A stretch of DNA of 64,000 bases from Heliopora coerulea (taxonomy: Eukaryota; Cnidaria; Anthozoa; Scleralcyonacea; Helioporidae). The notes under the pieces were generated by a model that made no database searches, had not been told where the DNA came from, and saw nothing but the letters and a program-made list of their open reading frames with translations. Of this stretch, positions 43,082 through 53,808 are shown piece after piece. Each line of letters begins with the position of its first letter. Positions within the stretch are counted from its first letter, which is position 1. The translations under genes were made by a program, and so were the position numbers. Location: positions 308,076 to 372,075 of the forward strand of contig JASJOG010000273.1 in the NCBI GenBank assembly GCA_030142905.1. Direction: 5' to 3'.

Positions 43082-43578
43082 TCCGCAATATAGGATTTTT
43101 CCGGCTCTTCAACAAGTCCTCTTAAGTAGCTGAACTTGTCGACGTCAGGCAGGAAGTCGTTCTTGTCCATCGAGCTTTCAAATGAGTCCAAGAATTCTTG
43201 CTATTGACAGATCCTTCCTCGAAACTTTTTGACTTCGAGCTTTGGCAGTCTGGCTCATTGAGCTAGCGCATTTGATGTTAGGGTCGAGGCAGTCCTTTCT
43301 GTTGTAGTTTGCGAGTTTGCGGTTGCGACAGGTTTCAGTGTCTGGTTGATTCGTATGACTGCTTTCTGTGCTTCGGCGCGAACACGTCCAGTTTCTTCGA
43401 TTTCACGTCTGATGTACTCCTCGCTTGGACTCTCCTCGTCGCTGAAGAGATCCAGAATTTCTTCATATAGTTTACGAAGCATCTCCAGCGTCTCCAACAG
43501 ACTGTCTCGTAATTGAAGGGGATCAGTTCTATCTTCTTCATGGAATTGACCGACCAATTCCGTCGCATGCGCGATCAA
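43082..43578 (-). pseudogene. BEL/Pao gag relic, N-terminal half
   Basis: The minus-strand frame 43578-43255 is a helical acidic region (HATELVGQFHEEDRTDPLQL, ESPSEEYIRREIEETGRVR). After a shift come LPKLEVKKF (about 43230), EFLDSFESSMDKNDFLPDVD and KFSYLRGLVEE (43200-43100). The LPKLE-x-x-KF and F-x-DSFE...K-x-x-YL order is typical of BEL gag (DUF1759-like). The frame carries on past the LINE insertion at 39947. The LTR upstream of it was not identified. Confidence 0.75.
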
Positions 43579-44860
43579 CTTGGTCAGCTAACCACGGTGA
43601 CCGTCTCAAACTTTCCTTTTCCTCGCCTATTCAGACATTCTCTTCTCGCAATCTGGCTCGAAGGATCACTTGTTGCAGAAATCTACGTCTGCGTTCGAAA
43701 GATTAATCTGCCCTGCGCTGGTTTTAGATAATTCACTCTTCTTTTTAAAAATTGTTTTATTGAGTATCACAAGCTCTCTGTTTTCTTTTTCATTGAATTG
43801 TATAATTACAGACGCTCATTTTATAATCTGACAACCGGAAAAATTTTTTTTCCCTGAAATAAGACTTTGGCTTTGATGAAATATTTCTTAAATAAGGGAA
43901 TACTTATTGAATACTATCCTCAAGATCATGCTTCTCACTTGTCAAATGGTTGATTACTTAGGAAAAGCTCAAGTGCACTACGACAAAACTTTATTGTTTC
44001 AACAAACACCAAATTTCTCTTTGTGTACTTTTAAATTATTCACATGTCAAAATAAATTTACCCAAAATTTTACTGAATATGCTTTATAAATCTGTTTAGC
44101 TCGCATCAGTGTAATATGATTGCGTCCTTTAGCTGAAATTAAAACCATAGTATTGTTGCTACAAAAGGATAAACAAAACTTATTCTATTTTAGGCCTTTC
44201 CTTAACTTTTGTTTTGAATATGACTGCTAGAAAATATAAAATCATCAGCATTTCTTTTGCAGTGATTTTCACTTCAGTTTCCATGAAAATTTTGATTTGG
44301 ATAAAAGTATATTTTATGAACTAGAGATTAAAAACTGGAAGAATAACTTTGAGCAAAAGAAGAAACACCTCCACACAAGCAATGTCAAAGCTGTGCAAGA
44401 CCTGAAAATAGGCCAAACAAGACATATATAGCTCATTTCCTAATAATAATTATGACTTTAACACAAAGACAGTTGATCCAGTTTAAATTCCAAAGAATGG
44501 CATTAAAAGAAAGACACTCACAGTACATTAAGGTCCACATATTTTACACTGCATTTTCTTTATACTTTATATAATGCTCACAGATAGATATCCACTCAAT
44601 GCAGCAGCAATATCTTGTGGAACATAACTGTCATTAAAAACATACTGTATGATGTTCATACCAACTTCAGAATGTACAAGGTAGTCATAATCCATAGGGC
44701 AATAAACACATTGCGATGAACAACATCTTGTAGAAAGAAAGTGGCCAATCAATTTTAATTCAAATCCGTTGACCAGCACCTAATTCACAATTTTCAAATT
44801 TTATTAAATCTCGAGACCTTCCTAGGTCAAGAAATATATCTTTCATTACAATCATAATTT
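43579..44860. other. No gene seen
   Basis: AT-rich, short frames only, no domain. A BEL LTR might be expected upstream of the gag start at about 43.6 kb, but without the second copy I cannot show it. Confidence 0.4.
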
Positions 44861-45120
44861 TCTTATTTTTAAGAAATATTACTTTTAACGAGAAAATGTA
44901 TTTCTTATTTTAAGAAGTATCTCTTTACTAAAACTCAAGACTTTCTTACTTCAAGAAATAACTTTTTCAATAAAATTCTCATTTTCTTGTTTTAAGAAAT
45001 ATTACTTTTTAAAAGAAACTAACTTTCTTATTTTAAGAAATATTTCTTGATTTAAGATAAATTATTCTTAAAAAGGAATATTTTTCTTGTTTCAAGACAT
45101 TTTTTCTGATTAAGAAAATG
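44861..45120. repeat. AT-rich ~42-bp repeat of a TTTCTTRTTTTAAGAAATA palindrome
   Basis: At least five degenerate units starting near 44866, 44901, 44943, 44985 and 45023. Each contains TTCTTRTTTTAAGAA, itself a near-palindrome, followed by a T/A-rich spacer. It ends just upstream of the Myb-like exon. Confidence 0.7.
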
Positions 45121-45152
45121 ATTTTTTGCTGTGTTTTCCATTCAATGTTGAG

Positions 45153-45632
45153 CAAGTTGGGACTAAGTTCAAGTGGTGTGTGTTGACTTGTAAGAAAATT
45201 TGCCAGACAATACAAACAGCAACTGGGATCACACGGGTTCGGGATGAGAAAGAATATGGCCAGTGGTTTAACTTGTATTCATTGATTAAATTGTGTGATT
45301 CCTGCCTACCTGACCAATCCATAGAGCCAGATGTTACTGCTACAGGTATAAATGAAAATAAGGACGACGAAACTAAAGTTGAAGAATATGATGAAAAGAA
45401 TGGTTCAAATACATTTCTCCCCACGAGAAAAAGCTCTAGCAGGAAACGAAAGTGTGATTGCGTTGCAGAGGTACTACAGGAGACTGTAAACGTGCCAAAA
45501 ACTGCAGTTGAAACCGATCCATCAAAAGAAACATTGACCCTTATGAGGGAAGATGTGCGACAGGCAAGGGAACAGGACATAAAATTTCATCAGGTGATGG
45601 CAGCCATGTGTCAGCAGCCAAGTCTCAACTAA
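45153..45632 (+). CDS. Myb/SANT-like protein of a PIF/Harbinger element (exon)
   Basis: The open frame extends up to 45126 without an ATG. A pyrimidine-rich tract ending in AG at 45151-45152 fits a splice acceptor, so this is probably a 3' exon. Residues: QVGTKFKWCVLTCKKICQTI, then a Trp (GQWFNLYSLIKLC) at the third-helix position of a Myb/MADF-like trihelix, an acidic linker (ENKDDETKVEEYDEKN), a basic patch (RKSSSRKRK) and a C-terminal helix (MREDVRQAREQDIKFHQVMA). PIF/Harbinger elements carry such a Myb-like partner that brings the transposase into the nucleus and onto the ends. A broken transposase of that type lies convergently at 46776-48500. The exon itself is undamaged. Confidence 0.6.
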   Translation, partial: QVGTKFKWCVLTCKKICQTIQTATGITRVRDEKEYGQWFNLYSLIKLCDSCLPDQSIEPDVTATGINENKDDETKVEEYDEKNGSNTFLPTRKSSSRKRKCDCVAEVLQETVNVPKTAVETDPSKETLTLMREDVRQAREQDIKFHQVMAAMCQQPSLN

Positions 45633-46373
45633 TCAAGAAGCCCTGATGCATGTCCAAGCATTCTGGTATCCCCACAATTTCCGAAATGGCCATAGGGGTA
45701 ATTAAGATGGAGCAGTGTCCAATGCTTTTTCACCCCAACCAACACAAAACCATCTGCAACAAGAAAACAGCCAAGATCCCCTCCAACGATGTCCACCTAC
45801 CAGAACCTATAATCAGTTAACCTTTTATTACATATTCAAAATTTTTGCTGAATTAAAATACAAAATATACTATAAAAACTATAACTAACTAAATTAAAGA
45901 TAAGATATAATCAGTTGTCAACACCAGTAGCCCTAAATGATTATTAAATATTTTTCTTTCCAACATCAAGATACAATGATTTTTGGACATTTCTGTAGTC
46001 ATAATTGTGAAAGATTTATAAAACTTTTATCAAAAATACACTATTAAACTTTCTTGTTTCGTTCATGTAATCTTTAAAAAACTCAAATATCTATTTATCA
46101 TGTTCTATATATAGACATAACGTTCTTTGGTTAGGGTTATAGATTAATTAACTTTATGGACGCGTTGGTTTAGATTTAAGATTAGCAGATTGACATTTGA
46201 ATGTCTATGGTATGGTAGGCAAGTGTTTAGGTGACCAATTACATGGGTTATTCATGGTGACTTCAAGAAGGGCAAGAAAGAGTGACAATGCAAATAAGTT
46301 GAACTAAAGCAAAAGGAGTTCTGCACATGCTAGTTGGATTATAACCAGTAATTACTTAATGATCTGCACAAAT
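45633..46373. other. No gene seen
   Basis: Non-coding interval between the Myb-like exon and a hAT-type MITE; AT-rich with short frames. Confidence 0.45.
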
Positions 46374-46465
46374 CAGGCTTGGACTGGCCATTGTCCCATC
46401 GTTCCGCGGAACAATAGTCAGCCATTGTTCTATGACCCGATGGCACAATGGCCAGTCCAAGCCTG
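46374..46465. mobile_element. 92-bp palindromic hAT-type MITE with perfect 8-bp TSD
   Basis: The inverted ends CAGGCTTGGACTGGCCATTG (plus T(C/G)CCATCG) nearly meet in the middle. The flanks GCACAAAT (46366-46373) and GCACAAAT (46466-46473) are identical 8-bp duplications, as produced by hAT transposases. Confidence 0.88.
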
Positions 46466-46775
46466 GCACAAATTATCCTCTTACGTACATATCTTAGACC
46501 AATTTTTTATACAAAAAGAGTGATCGAAAATTTTTCCATTGGAGTGTGGCCATTCATTGATTTCAGCCTGCAATACCTTTTGGCATTGCAGACCCCTGGC
46601 AGGCATTCATATGAGAAATCTTGTTGCATGACAAGACTAGCAGAACAGTAGAACTCTTAACTCTTAATGTACTCAAAGTATTTCCAAATAAATGAGATTC
46701 AAAGACCAAATAGAAGATCAAACAACACAAAAGTTTGTATTATGGACTTTCAAAATATTGAATATGAAAAGTCAA

Positions 46776-48500
46776 TTATCTTCCTGTAGCATTCTTTTCC
46801 TCCCACAAAAACTCGGTTATACACGAATGGATGCCATTTGCTTTCTGGCAGGTGTCGCTTGTTTTGGGGCAAGCTCGCATCTTTAGCGAAGTTCTGACTT
46901 CATTTCTATCGTTGTGGGTACTAAGATTAACCAAAATGTCTAGTTCTGTCGATAATGTTTCATATCTTTCTATGCAAATGTTGTGAAGCAAAACAGGCTA
47001 GGGTAAATATTTTTACTGTACCTTAATGGAACTCACATTTCCTCTACAGGATCCTCCATCGGCTTTTTCATTTGTCCAAATGGACTTTCTGTGACCATTT
47101 TTGAACGACTGAGTCCGTAATTGAAGTACTTTTGTTTCTCATTCAAAATATCCCTGGAAGTTTGCTTCATTAAATAAGTAGACAATGGGAACACGGAGTC
47201 GCCAACAATGCGTGCGAGTTCCCGTGGGGAATCCAACATTTCAACAGAAACTTTTCATGATAATCTGGCACTGCCGAAATCAACTAAAAAATCTTGACTC
47301 GAGCGGGATTTGAACTCGCACCTTCGGCTTACCCGTCCGCCGCTCTACCTGTTGAGCTATCGAGTCCACAGGGATTGGAGGCGAGTTTTATCCAATTTAA
47401 GTGCACGAGATATTCTCGCGACAACTTAACGCTTATCCATGAGAGGATGTGCAATGTTTCAATTCTATTTCAGAATCATCCTCAGAGATATACATGAACA
47501 GAAACTTTTCATGATAATCTGACACTGCCGAAGTCAACTGAAAAGTGTTTTTCAAACCCCGCTTAAGTCAAAAATTTTTCAGTTGACTTCGGCAGTGTCA
47601 GATTATCATGAAAAGTTTCTGTTTATGCATATTTTTGAGGATGATTCTGAAATAGAATTAAAATACTGCACATCTTGTCATGGATAATCGCTATGTTGTC
47701 GCGAGAATATCTCGTGCATTTAAATTGGATAAAACTCGCCTCCGATTCCTGTGGACTCGATAGCTCAACAGGTGGAGCGGTGGTCTGGTATCCAGAAGTT
47801 GCGAGTTCAAATCCCGCTCGGGTCAAGATTTTTCAGTTGACTTCGGCAATGTCCGATTGTAATGAAAAGTTTCTGTTCTTGTATATCTCTGAGGATGATT
47901 CTGAAATCTAACACTTGTCCAAATAAATCTGCACTTGGCATCCAATAGAGCCATAATAATTTTTAAAGTTGTGTTATTCTTTACACGATTCTTGTCCACA
48001 AGGGGGGGACAACTGATAGGGATATGGCATCCATCAACTGCACTCCAACAACAAGGGGACTGCCATAACTCTTCCGTGTCTGTAATTTTCCTTTTAAAAT
48101 TATCTTCAGTTTTTGGAAAATGTTTTGAAACCTATTCCCAAACCTTGCTTATTATGGCTTCACGTACATCCACTACTTTTTTTTGACTGTACTTACGCCA
48201 AGGCCTGGCATCTCGGCTATATCATAGGGATAATTGCCCCTTCCTAACCGGTACAAGCAAATGGCCAAACGACACTTTGGTGATATTAGTTCTTCAGCAA
48301 CTAATGCTCATTCCAAATCTGGCCGAATGTGTTCAAAATAAAGAGGAATGTGTCCCTTGATATACTGAATGTTGCTTTGAATCTGTTATCAGAATAGGTT
48401 TGCCATACATTGTGCCACAACCATTGTTCCTTTTTAGGCGACGACAGGTCCGAATCCGCAGTTTACATCTATTATAAGGAGTGCAAGCCTTGTTTGTCAG
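46776..48500 (-). pseudogene. PIF/Harbinger transposase (DDE) relic split by a tRNA-like repeat
   Basis: Minus strand: N-terminal basic block RRLKRNNGCGTMYGKP (about 48440), AEELISPKCRLAICLYRLGR (48300-48240), IAEMPGLGVSTVKKK (helix-turn-helix, about 48215), HFPKTEDNFKRKITDTEELW (about 48110), AVDGCHIPIS (first catalytic Asp, about 48030), FIWTSV (47930). Then comes the repeat insertion 47243-47900, then RIVGDSVFPLSTYLMKQTS (second Asp, about 47210), NYGLSRSKMVTESPFGQMKK (Glu region) and MLHNICIERYE (46991). The order is that of DDE_Tnp_4 transposases. At least three frame breaks and a stop near 48180 make it inactive. Confidence 0.8.
47243..47900. repeat. tRNA-like repeats, two units in inverted orientation inside the transposase
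   Basis: tRNA-like segments at 47296-47366 (minus) and 47754-47824 (plus). ACTGCCGAA recurs at 47270 and 47524 (254 bases). 47470-47547 and 47575-47655 are inverted arms of about 75 bp around a short loop. The outer edges are GAGGATGATTCTGAAAT-type sequence as in other copies. It interrupts the Harbinger catalytic domain. Confidence 0.8.
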
Positions 48501-48879
48501 TAAATGTAATGCCAGTAGAGCTCCACGAATCATCAAAACTCTCCTTTAAACGTAAAGAAGTATTAGCTTCCATTTTAAATATCTTCTCCTTCCTTACTGG
48601 ATCATTCTTTTTGTAAATGAACAAGATGATTTTTTGCCTTTGAGAAACTCGCCCCAAGTTAACTACATCCGAAAATTCGTGCTCAGACGTTACGAATCTA
48701 GGTCGCGCTTCACTGGGTTAAATTCAACTATGAAATCCTACGTTTAACTCGAAGATGATTTTCTGTCGCATTTCCGACAAAACTAATCACAATAAACTCT
48801 TCTGAATTAAATTCGTCTATCGCACGTCGTTTTGCGCAGGCTTAAGCTCGAGGCGGATTTGTAAGTCTATTTTTATTTC

Positions 48880-49165
48880 AGGATCATCCTCAGGGTAACA
48901 TGAAGAGAAAATTTCATGAACTGACCTGCTGTACATCTTCACGAATATCGAGTGTTAAGTTGTCGCGAGAATCTCTCATGCACTTAAATTGTATTAAACG
49001 AGCATACTGTTCCCTGTTGACTGGATAGTTCAATTGGTCGAGCAGCGGTCCGGTTACCTGAAGATGTGAATTTGAATCCCACTCTAATGAAGTTTTCTAT
49101 TTGACTTTAGCAGTGTAAGTCAATTCATGAAATTTTCTCTTCGTGTTACCATGAGGACGATTCTG
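48880..49165 (+). repeat. Diverged tRNA-like element with ~50-bp inverted ends
   Basis: The left end TTTCAGGATCATCCTCAGGG (48880) through ATGAAGAGAAAATTTCATGAACTGAC is mirrored at 49105-49165. The centre is a degenerate tRNA-like segment at 49019-49089 (GGATAGTTCAATTGGTCGAGC A box, GAATTTGAATCCC B box). Same family as the 254-bp units, but with a different tail and clear terminal inverted repeats. Confidence 0.72.
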
Positions 49166-49169
49166 GAAT

Positions 49170-50429
49170 AATTCAAATGAGGCATTGCAATATTCAGGGA
49201 CTGTATTAAGCAAGCATTGTGTAAGTCAGATAAAAAATCGGAAGAGGAGAATAATAATCCTTCAATATGAAAACCTTAAAATAATGTCTTAGTTCTTCTG
49301 TCATCTGCAATCAAAAAAATTTCTCCAATGTCACACATGTTAAGTTTACGGGGTTTTACCCTATATGAACTTAGATTATCACCTGGTAGTTTAATCTAGG
49401 TGGCGTTATGGTGAATCTAAGATATGTTGAGAATTTTTTGATATTTTCTTAGGAAAGAAAATGTATTTTCAGTTGTTCAAATTGGTATGGTAAAGAAAAT
49501 TTAGAAATTTGTAGTAATCGACAGATTTCAGAGAACATAGTTTTGCTTATTGGCACCTCATTCATTATGATAGTACTGGATCTCACGTTCGCTTTATCAT
49601 TTAAAACTAAACAATTTGAGACATGCTGATTCTTATTCGTGATGAGGTCAAGTAACCTCTTAAATGCATCTTTAATTTCGTTAAATCAATATCATCCTTA
49701 GAAATATCTATCTCGGTAGGACGACTTTCAGAAAGAAGCCACTGTATCGCCAGTTCTGGCTTCTTTTATGACTGTGAAAATAACTATCAAGTGTTATCTC
49801 ATGTACATCTTGTCTTTATTTCGCAAACGTTAAACAACACAGTTTTAGATACATGTAGTTATCCAGTAACAACGAACTCAAACGCTCGTTCCCGCCTCGA
49901 GTCCAATCCCCTTTCGTTCTTTCTCACATAAGTGCTATCTTTCACATTTTTGGAAGCAAGAGCAGCAGATGTCACCCTCACACCGTAGGATTACAGTGAA
50001 TTGACAATAACGGTTTTTAGTTACTTAAGATACATAAGGTGATACGATGGGACGATGATTGTTATTTGGTCAAAAGTTAGAAATTTCAAAGTTTTACGTA
50101 CACTGTCTTTTGCTGAGTTTAATGTTATTTTTCCTTAAAGAACCTGTGGGTACGTGTCCCCACGGTCTTTAAGCTTATGCTGTTAACTCGATAAAAGAAA
50201 ATATGTCAAGTCGAGATGTTAACATTCGACAAACAGTACTTTGCTTGACATTTCTAATAACTTCTCTGCTTTGTTGCCAATTTAAAATGCAAACGGCTTT
50301 AAGTTATATTGTTCAGAACACTATAGCGGAATAGCCTAGCCTTCAACTTGTGGAACCCTAACCGTCCCTTGCTTTTTCCCGCCTGTAGAAACGCAGCGCC
50401 CTTGAGCATTGCAAACTTTATTTTAAAAA
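49170..50429. other. No gene seen
   Basis: AT-rich, short frames only, no repeat boundaries recognised. Confidence 0.45.
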
Positions 50430-52720
50430 ATTAGCGTTCCTCTCACTGCATATATTCTGATTTGGAAATCAGAATCTTTTGGTCAACCCTGTCAAACGCT
50501 TTTTTGAGGTTCAAAAATAAAATTCCATTAAATAAACCCTCATCCATATTGGAAAGCCATTTGATTGTAGGATGGAGGACGGCCGTTTCAGTTGAATATT
50601 GAGGACGAAATCCTGACTGGTAAATCGAAAATATTTTGTTATTAGACAAGAATTGATAAAGTTGTCCGTAAACGATCTTTTCAAAAATCTTTGCAACGGC
50701 TGCATGATATAACTGATACTGGCCTGTAATTTCCGCAATCTGGTTTTTTCACCTGATTTGTCGATTAGTGTGATTTTGGCGTATTTCAGATCATATGGGG
50801 AAATCTCTGTATTTAGAGACAAATCGAATATATCCATAAGCGAGTCTATAATAGAGTTACTCGTCGCTTGTAAGAGTTAAATGGAGATTTTGTCAATACT
50901 TCATTATTTAGTCACTTAAGCTTTCTATATTTCCTTCTTTGCGTATTTGTGATATTTCGAAATTGAAATATATTAGTCCTATGTGACTCAGGGGTCATAT
51001 ATTGTCGATGATCGAGATCATTTAAAGGGAGATCTCGTGCAAACTTAGGGCCAATTGTGGAAGAATATTTACTGAATTCATTAGCAATGTTCTGCCACTC
51101 TTTCACCGTTGACTACAATCTCTTTTACTGTTGTTACTTTTGATTGTTTGTTTAACAATTGATTTATAAATTTCCAACTGTCCTTTCTATTTTTGCAATT
51201 TTTCAAATTAGACATGAATTAGTTTGCTTTAACTCCCTTTACTAATTTATTAACTTGGTTTCGACAGTTCTTGTGTATGCCTTGTGAAATATAGGATAAC
51301 TGCATTTAACTGCTTTCTTCTTTAAATAAACCCTATGGTGACTCAAATTTTTGATATCGTTCGAGGGCGACGGCTTGTATTTATTTTTGACTTTTTAAAG
51401 TCTAATAGATGCATGGATGTCGGCAATCTTTAAGAAAATCTTTTAACAATAGATCCAAGCTGTGCGACGATTAGTGTGATGAAACAAATCATTTAATGAA
51501 TATTTTTGATCATTTTGAAATTGGGTAGTATTAAAATTTTTAAACTGTCTCGTTTCAACTAATTTAGAGGTTTCTTTCAGAGTGCTCTCTTTTCAACGTA
51601 TATCAACACAGTTGTGATCACTAATCTCCACATGCATAACCCCAGCATCAATGGTTTTAGCGTCGTCTAATTTTGTTAATATTAAGTCGATTAGGCTTTG
51701 TGTAGTTCTTGTAGTTCTTATCGGTTCTAGAATATGTTGTTGTAATTGATAGATATATATTAAGTTATTGAGTTTAATGGTGTGAGAGTCGGCTTCTGTC
51801 TTTAATAGATTACAGTTGAAGTTACCAGTTAAGAATATCTCAACATTTTCGTCATTAGTTTTGGACAAAAAGTTCTCAAATTGTTCATAAAACGCAGCAT
51901 CTAAATTAGGTAGGCGATACCTTGTTGAAATCAAGAAAGATTTAGTTTTTTGTTACTTGAATTCCAAGCAGATAGCTGTGGCCTCATCATGAATTATATT
52001 ATCTGGTACGTTATATGAAATATTGTTTTTCAGATAAATTGCAACGCCCTACCACTTCTATTTCTATCTAATCTTACTATTTCATAGCTCGTTATTTCAA
52101 CTTCTTCATCTCGTATGATTCTGTCCAATCTTGTTTCGTTGACGCATATTATATCGAAAGTTTGCCTACGTAAAAGAATTCTTAGCTCTTCGATATGTTG
52201 GTATAGGCTTGTTATGTTTAGATGGCCGATTTTAAAACGTTTTAATTTTGGATATGGGCAGTTGCTCAAATGTGGTAACGGGTTCTCGTGGTTGGTACTT
52301 TCAGCCGAATTAGATACTTTAATATCTGAAGGCTTATCTCTGTTTACCAATAGTCAATTTAATTATTGTAAGTAGCCTATAATGTTCTTCACCAAATAGC
52401 TGCCTCCTGTTTATTACGATGCACACCATCTGAATTTAGATGCCTACCACTAGTGTTCTCATTTGAGATTAGTCCATGGTTATTCTGTCTGCATACCTTT
52501 TGTATGTCAGCATTCACTTGCTTGATCTTTGCCGCAAGATTTGAATCATTGGTCCTGGCGATTATTTCGGAAGTAGTAAACTTAGTACTTGGATTTGTGT
52601 CCATGATCCCTTTTGCATGTGCATATATATATGCGCAGAAATTTCTTGTGGAGACTTGAATTTTACATCGTTTGTTCCAATATGCAATACCATACATTCA
52701 GGATGTATAGTAGGTTTAAT
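50430..52720 (-). pseudogene. CR1/L2-like LINE: esterase-type ORF1 end, endonuclease, RT start
   Basis: Minus strand from 52710: ORF1 esterase blocks VLHIGTNDVKF (GTND box, about 52680), TSEIIARTND, and RHLNSDGVHRNK (DxxH box, about 52440). ORF2 follows: YPKLKRFKIGHLNITSLYQH, CVNETRLDRIIRDEEVEIT (52260-52090), TGNFNCNLLKTEADSHT (GDFN changed to GNFN, about 51820), VEISDHNCVDI (51610), then linker and RT to KAFDRVDQKILISKSEY (50460). After GTGAGAGGAACGC the copy skips about 50 bases relative to the LINE at 27676 and soon loses similarity. Many stops. Same subfamily as 27676-30680, and it supplies the ORF1 part missing there. Confidence 0.82.
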
Positions 52721-52734
52721 ATAGTGAGTAGTGA

Positions 52735-53200
52735 GTTTTTGTTTATTTATTTATTTTATTTATTAAACTTTTATTTCATGAGGGTGGCACTTAATATTTG
52801 TAGGCTAATAAACTTGTGGCCCTCAGAATCAATATACAATATAGTACAAACAATTACAATAAAACTAGGTAAAAAATTATACTATATACTAAAATGATCT
52901 AAATCCTCTTGTTCTTCAAAAATCTTATTCCACATATTAAACTTAAGGCATTGCAATGAAACAACTTTCCTAATATGTAAAGGCACACTGTTCCAGAGTC
53001 TCGTGGAGGTTACTGAAAAGGAACGACCACCTTCAGTCTCTCTCGTATGCATTCTCACTCCCATCTGGAGCGCATACAATTTGAAACCACGATTATGAAT
53101 GCACCAAGTACCCAAAATTTAACTTAAGTTCAAAAGTCTCTTTGAAATTTAACATGCTTTTCAACCTGTCACCTTCTAGGCAATCGTTTCTTCGATACAT
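52735..53200 (-). pseudogene. 3' end of another LINE with (AAAT)n tail
   Basis: Minus strand: VRMHTRETEGGRSFSVTSTR, LWNSVPLHIRKVVSLQCLKF and NMWNKIFEE (53060-52890), the usual C-terminal end of LINE ORF2. The 3' UTR has GGGCCACAAGTTTATTAGCC and ends CTCATGAAATAAAAGTTTAA before (AAAT)n at 52745-52765. It abuts the 5' side of the LINE at 50430-52720. The 5' part is missing. Confidence 0.75.
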
Positions 53201-53260
53201 GTTTCGGCAACGATCCAGGAGTTAGGGGTTGCATGCTTGTACTTGGAACCTCTTGCACCT

Positions 53261-53760
53261 CTAATTTTTAATGACTTTTACAAGGTGACGAAGGCAAGGA
53301 ACCCAATACATTTCACGGACTGTAGCTGTTGTGAGCATCACTCTCCCATGAAATGTTTTCTGATGAGCTACCCGGAAGTGCGTCTTGGTGAATAGTGTTT
53401 TACTTTGTATATAGATGAGATTCGTCTGTAATATCCGCCATTGAGACTCCAATATACCGACGGCATTTGGCCGAGGTTTTGATGGATGTCTTGCTTGACT
53501 TGAATTTGTACAAGTTTTAATGCACTAGACAAGCTGCTGGGGTTTCCTCAGCTATCAACTGACCAACGTTTCTCTATCTTGGTACTTGGCGAATGTTTTC
53601 CATAAATCTCTTTATCCATGCACATACTCTTAAGGTCTTCTTCAGCGAATGCACATCCACGAGGTCTTGATGAAAATCAGGTTGTGTAACTGTTTGAGCG
53701 GGATTTCCGCTCAAGGCACACGAAGCCACTCTATTCCCTTGCTTGCTTGAATCTTGCGAT
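53261..53760 (-). pseudogene. BEL/Pao integrase N-terminal fragment
   Basis: Minus strand: LKKTLRVCAWIKRFMENIRQ near 53640-53600, then HFRVAHQKTFHGRVMLTTAT and VREMYWVPCLRHLVKVIKN (53390-53263). The H-x-x-x-x-H...G-x-x-x...YW-x-P-x-LR layout is the zinc-binding (H2C2) start of BEL/Gypsy integrases. The DDE core does not follow. It is upstream in orientation of the BEL relic at 43.6 kb, so it comes from a different copy. Confidence 0.65.
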
Positions 53761-53808
53761 TCTGTTTGCTAAAAATTATTTATATTCCCGGTAGCAGGTA
53801 GTAGGTAG

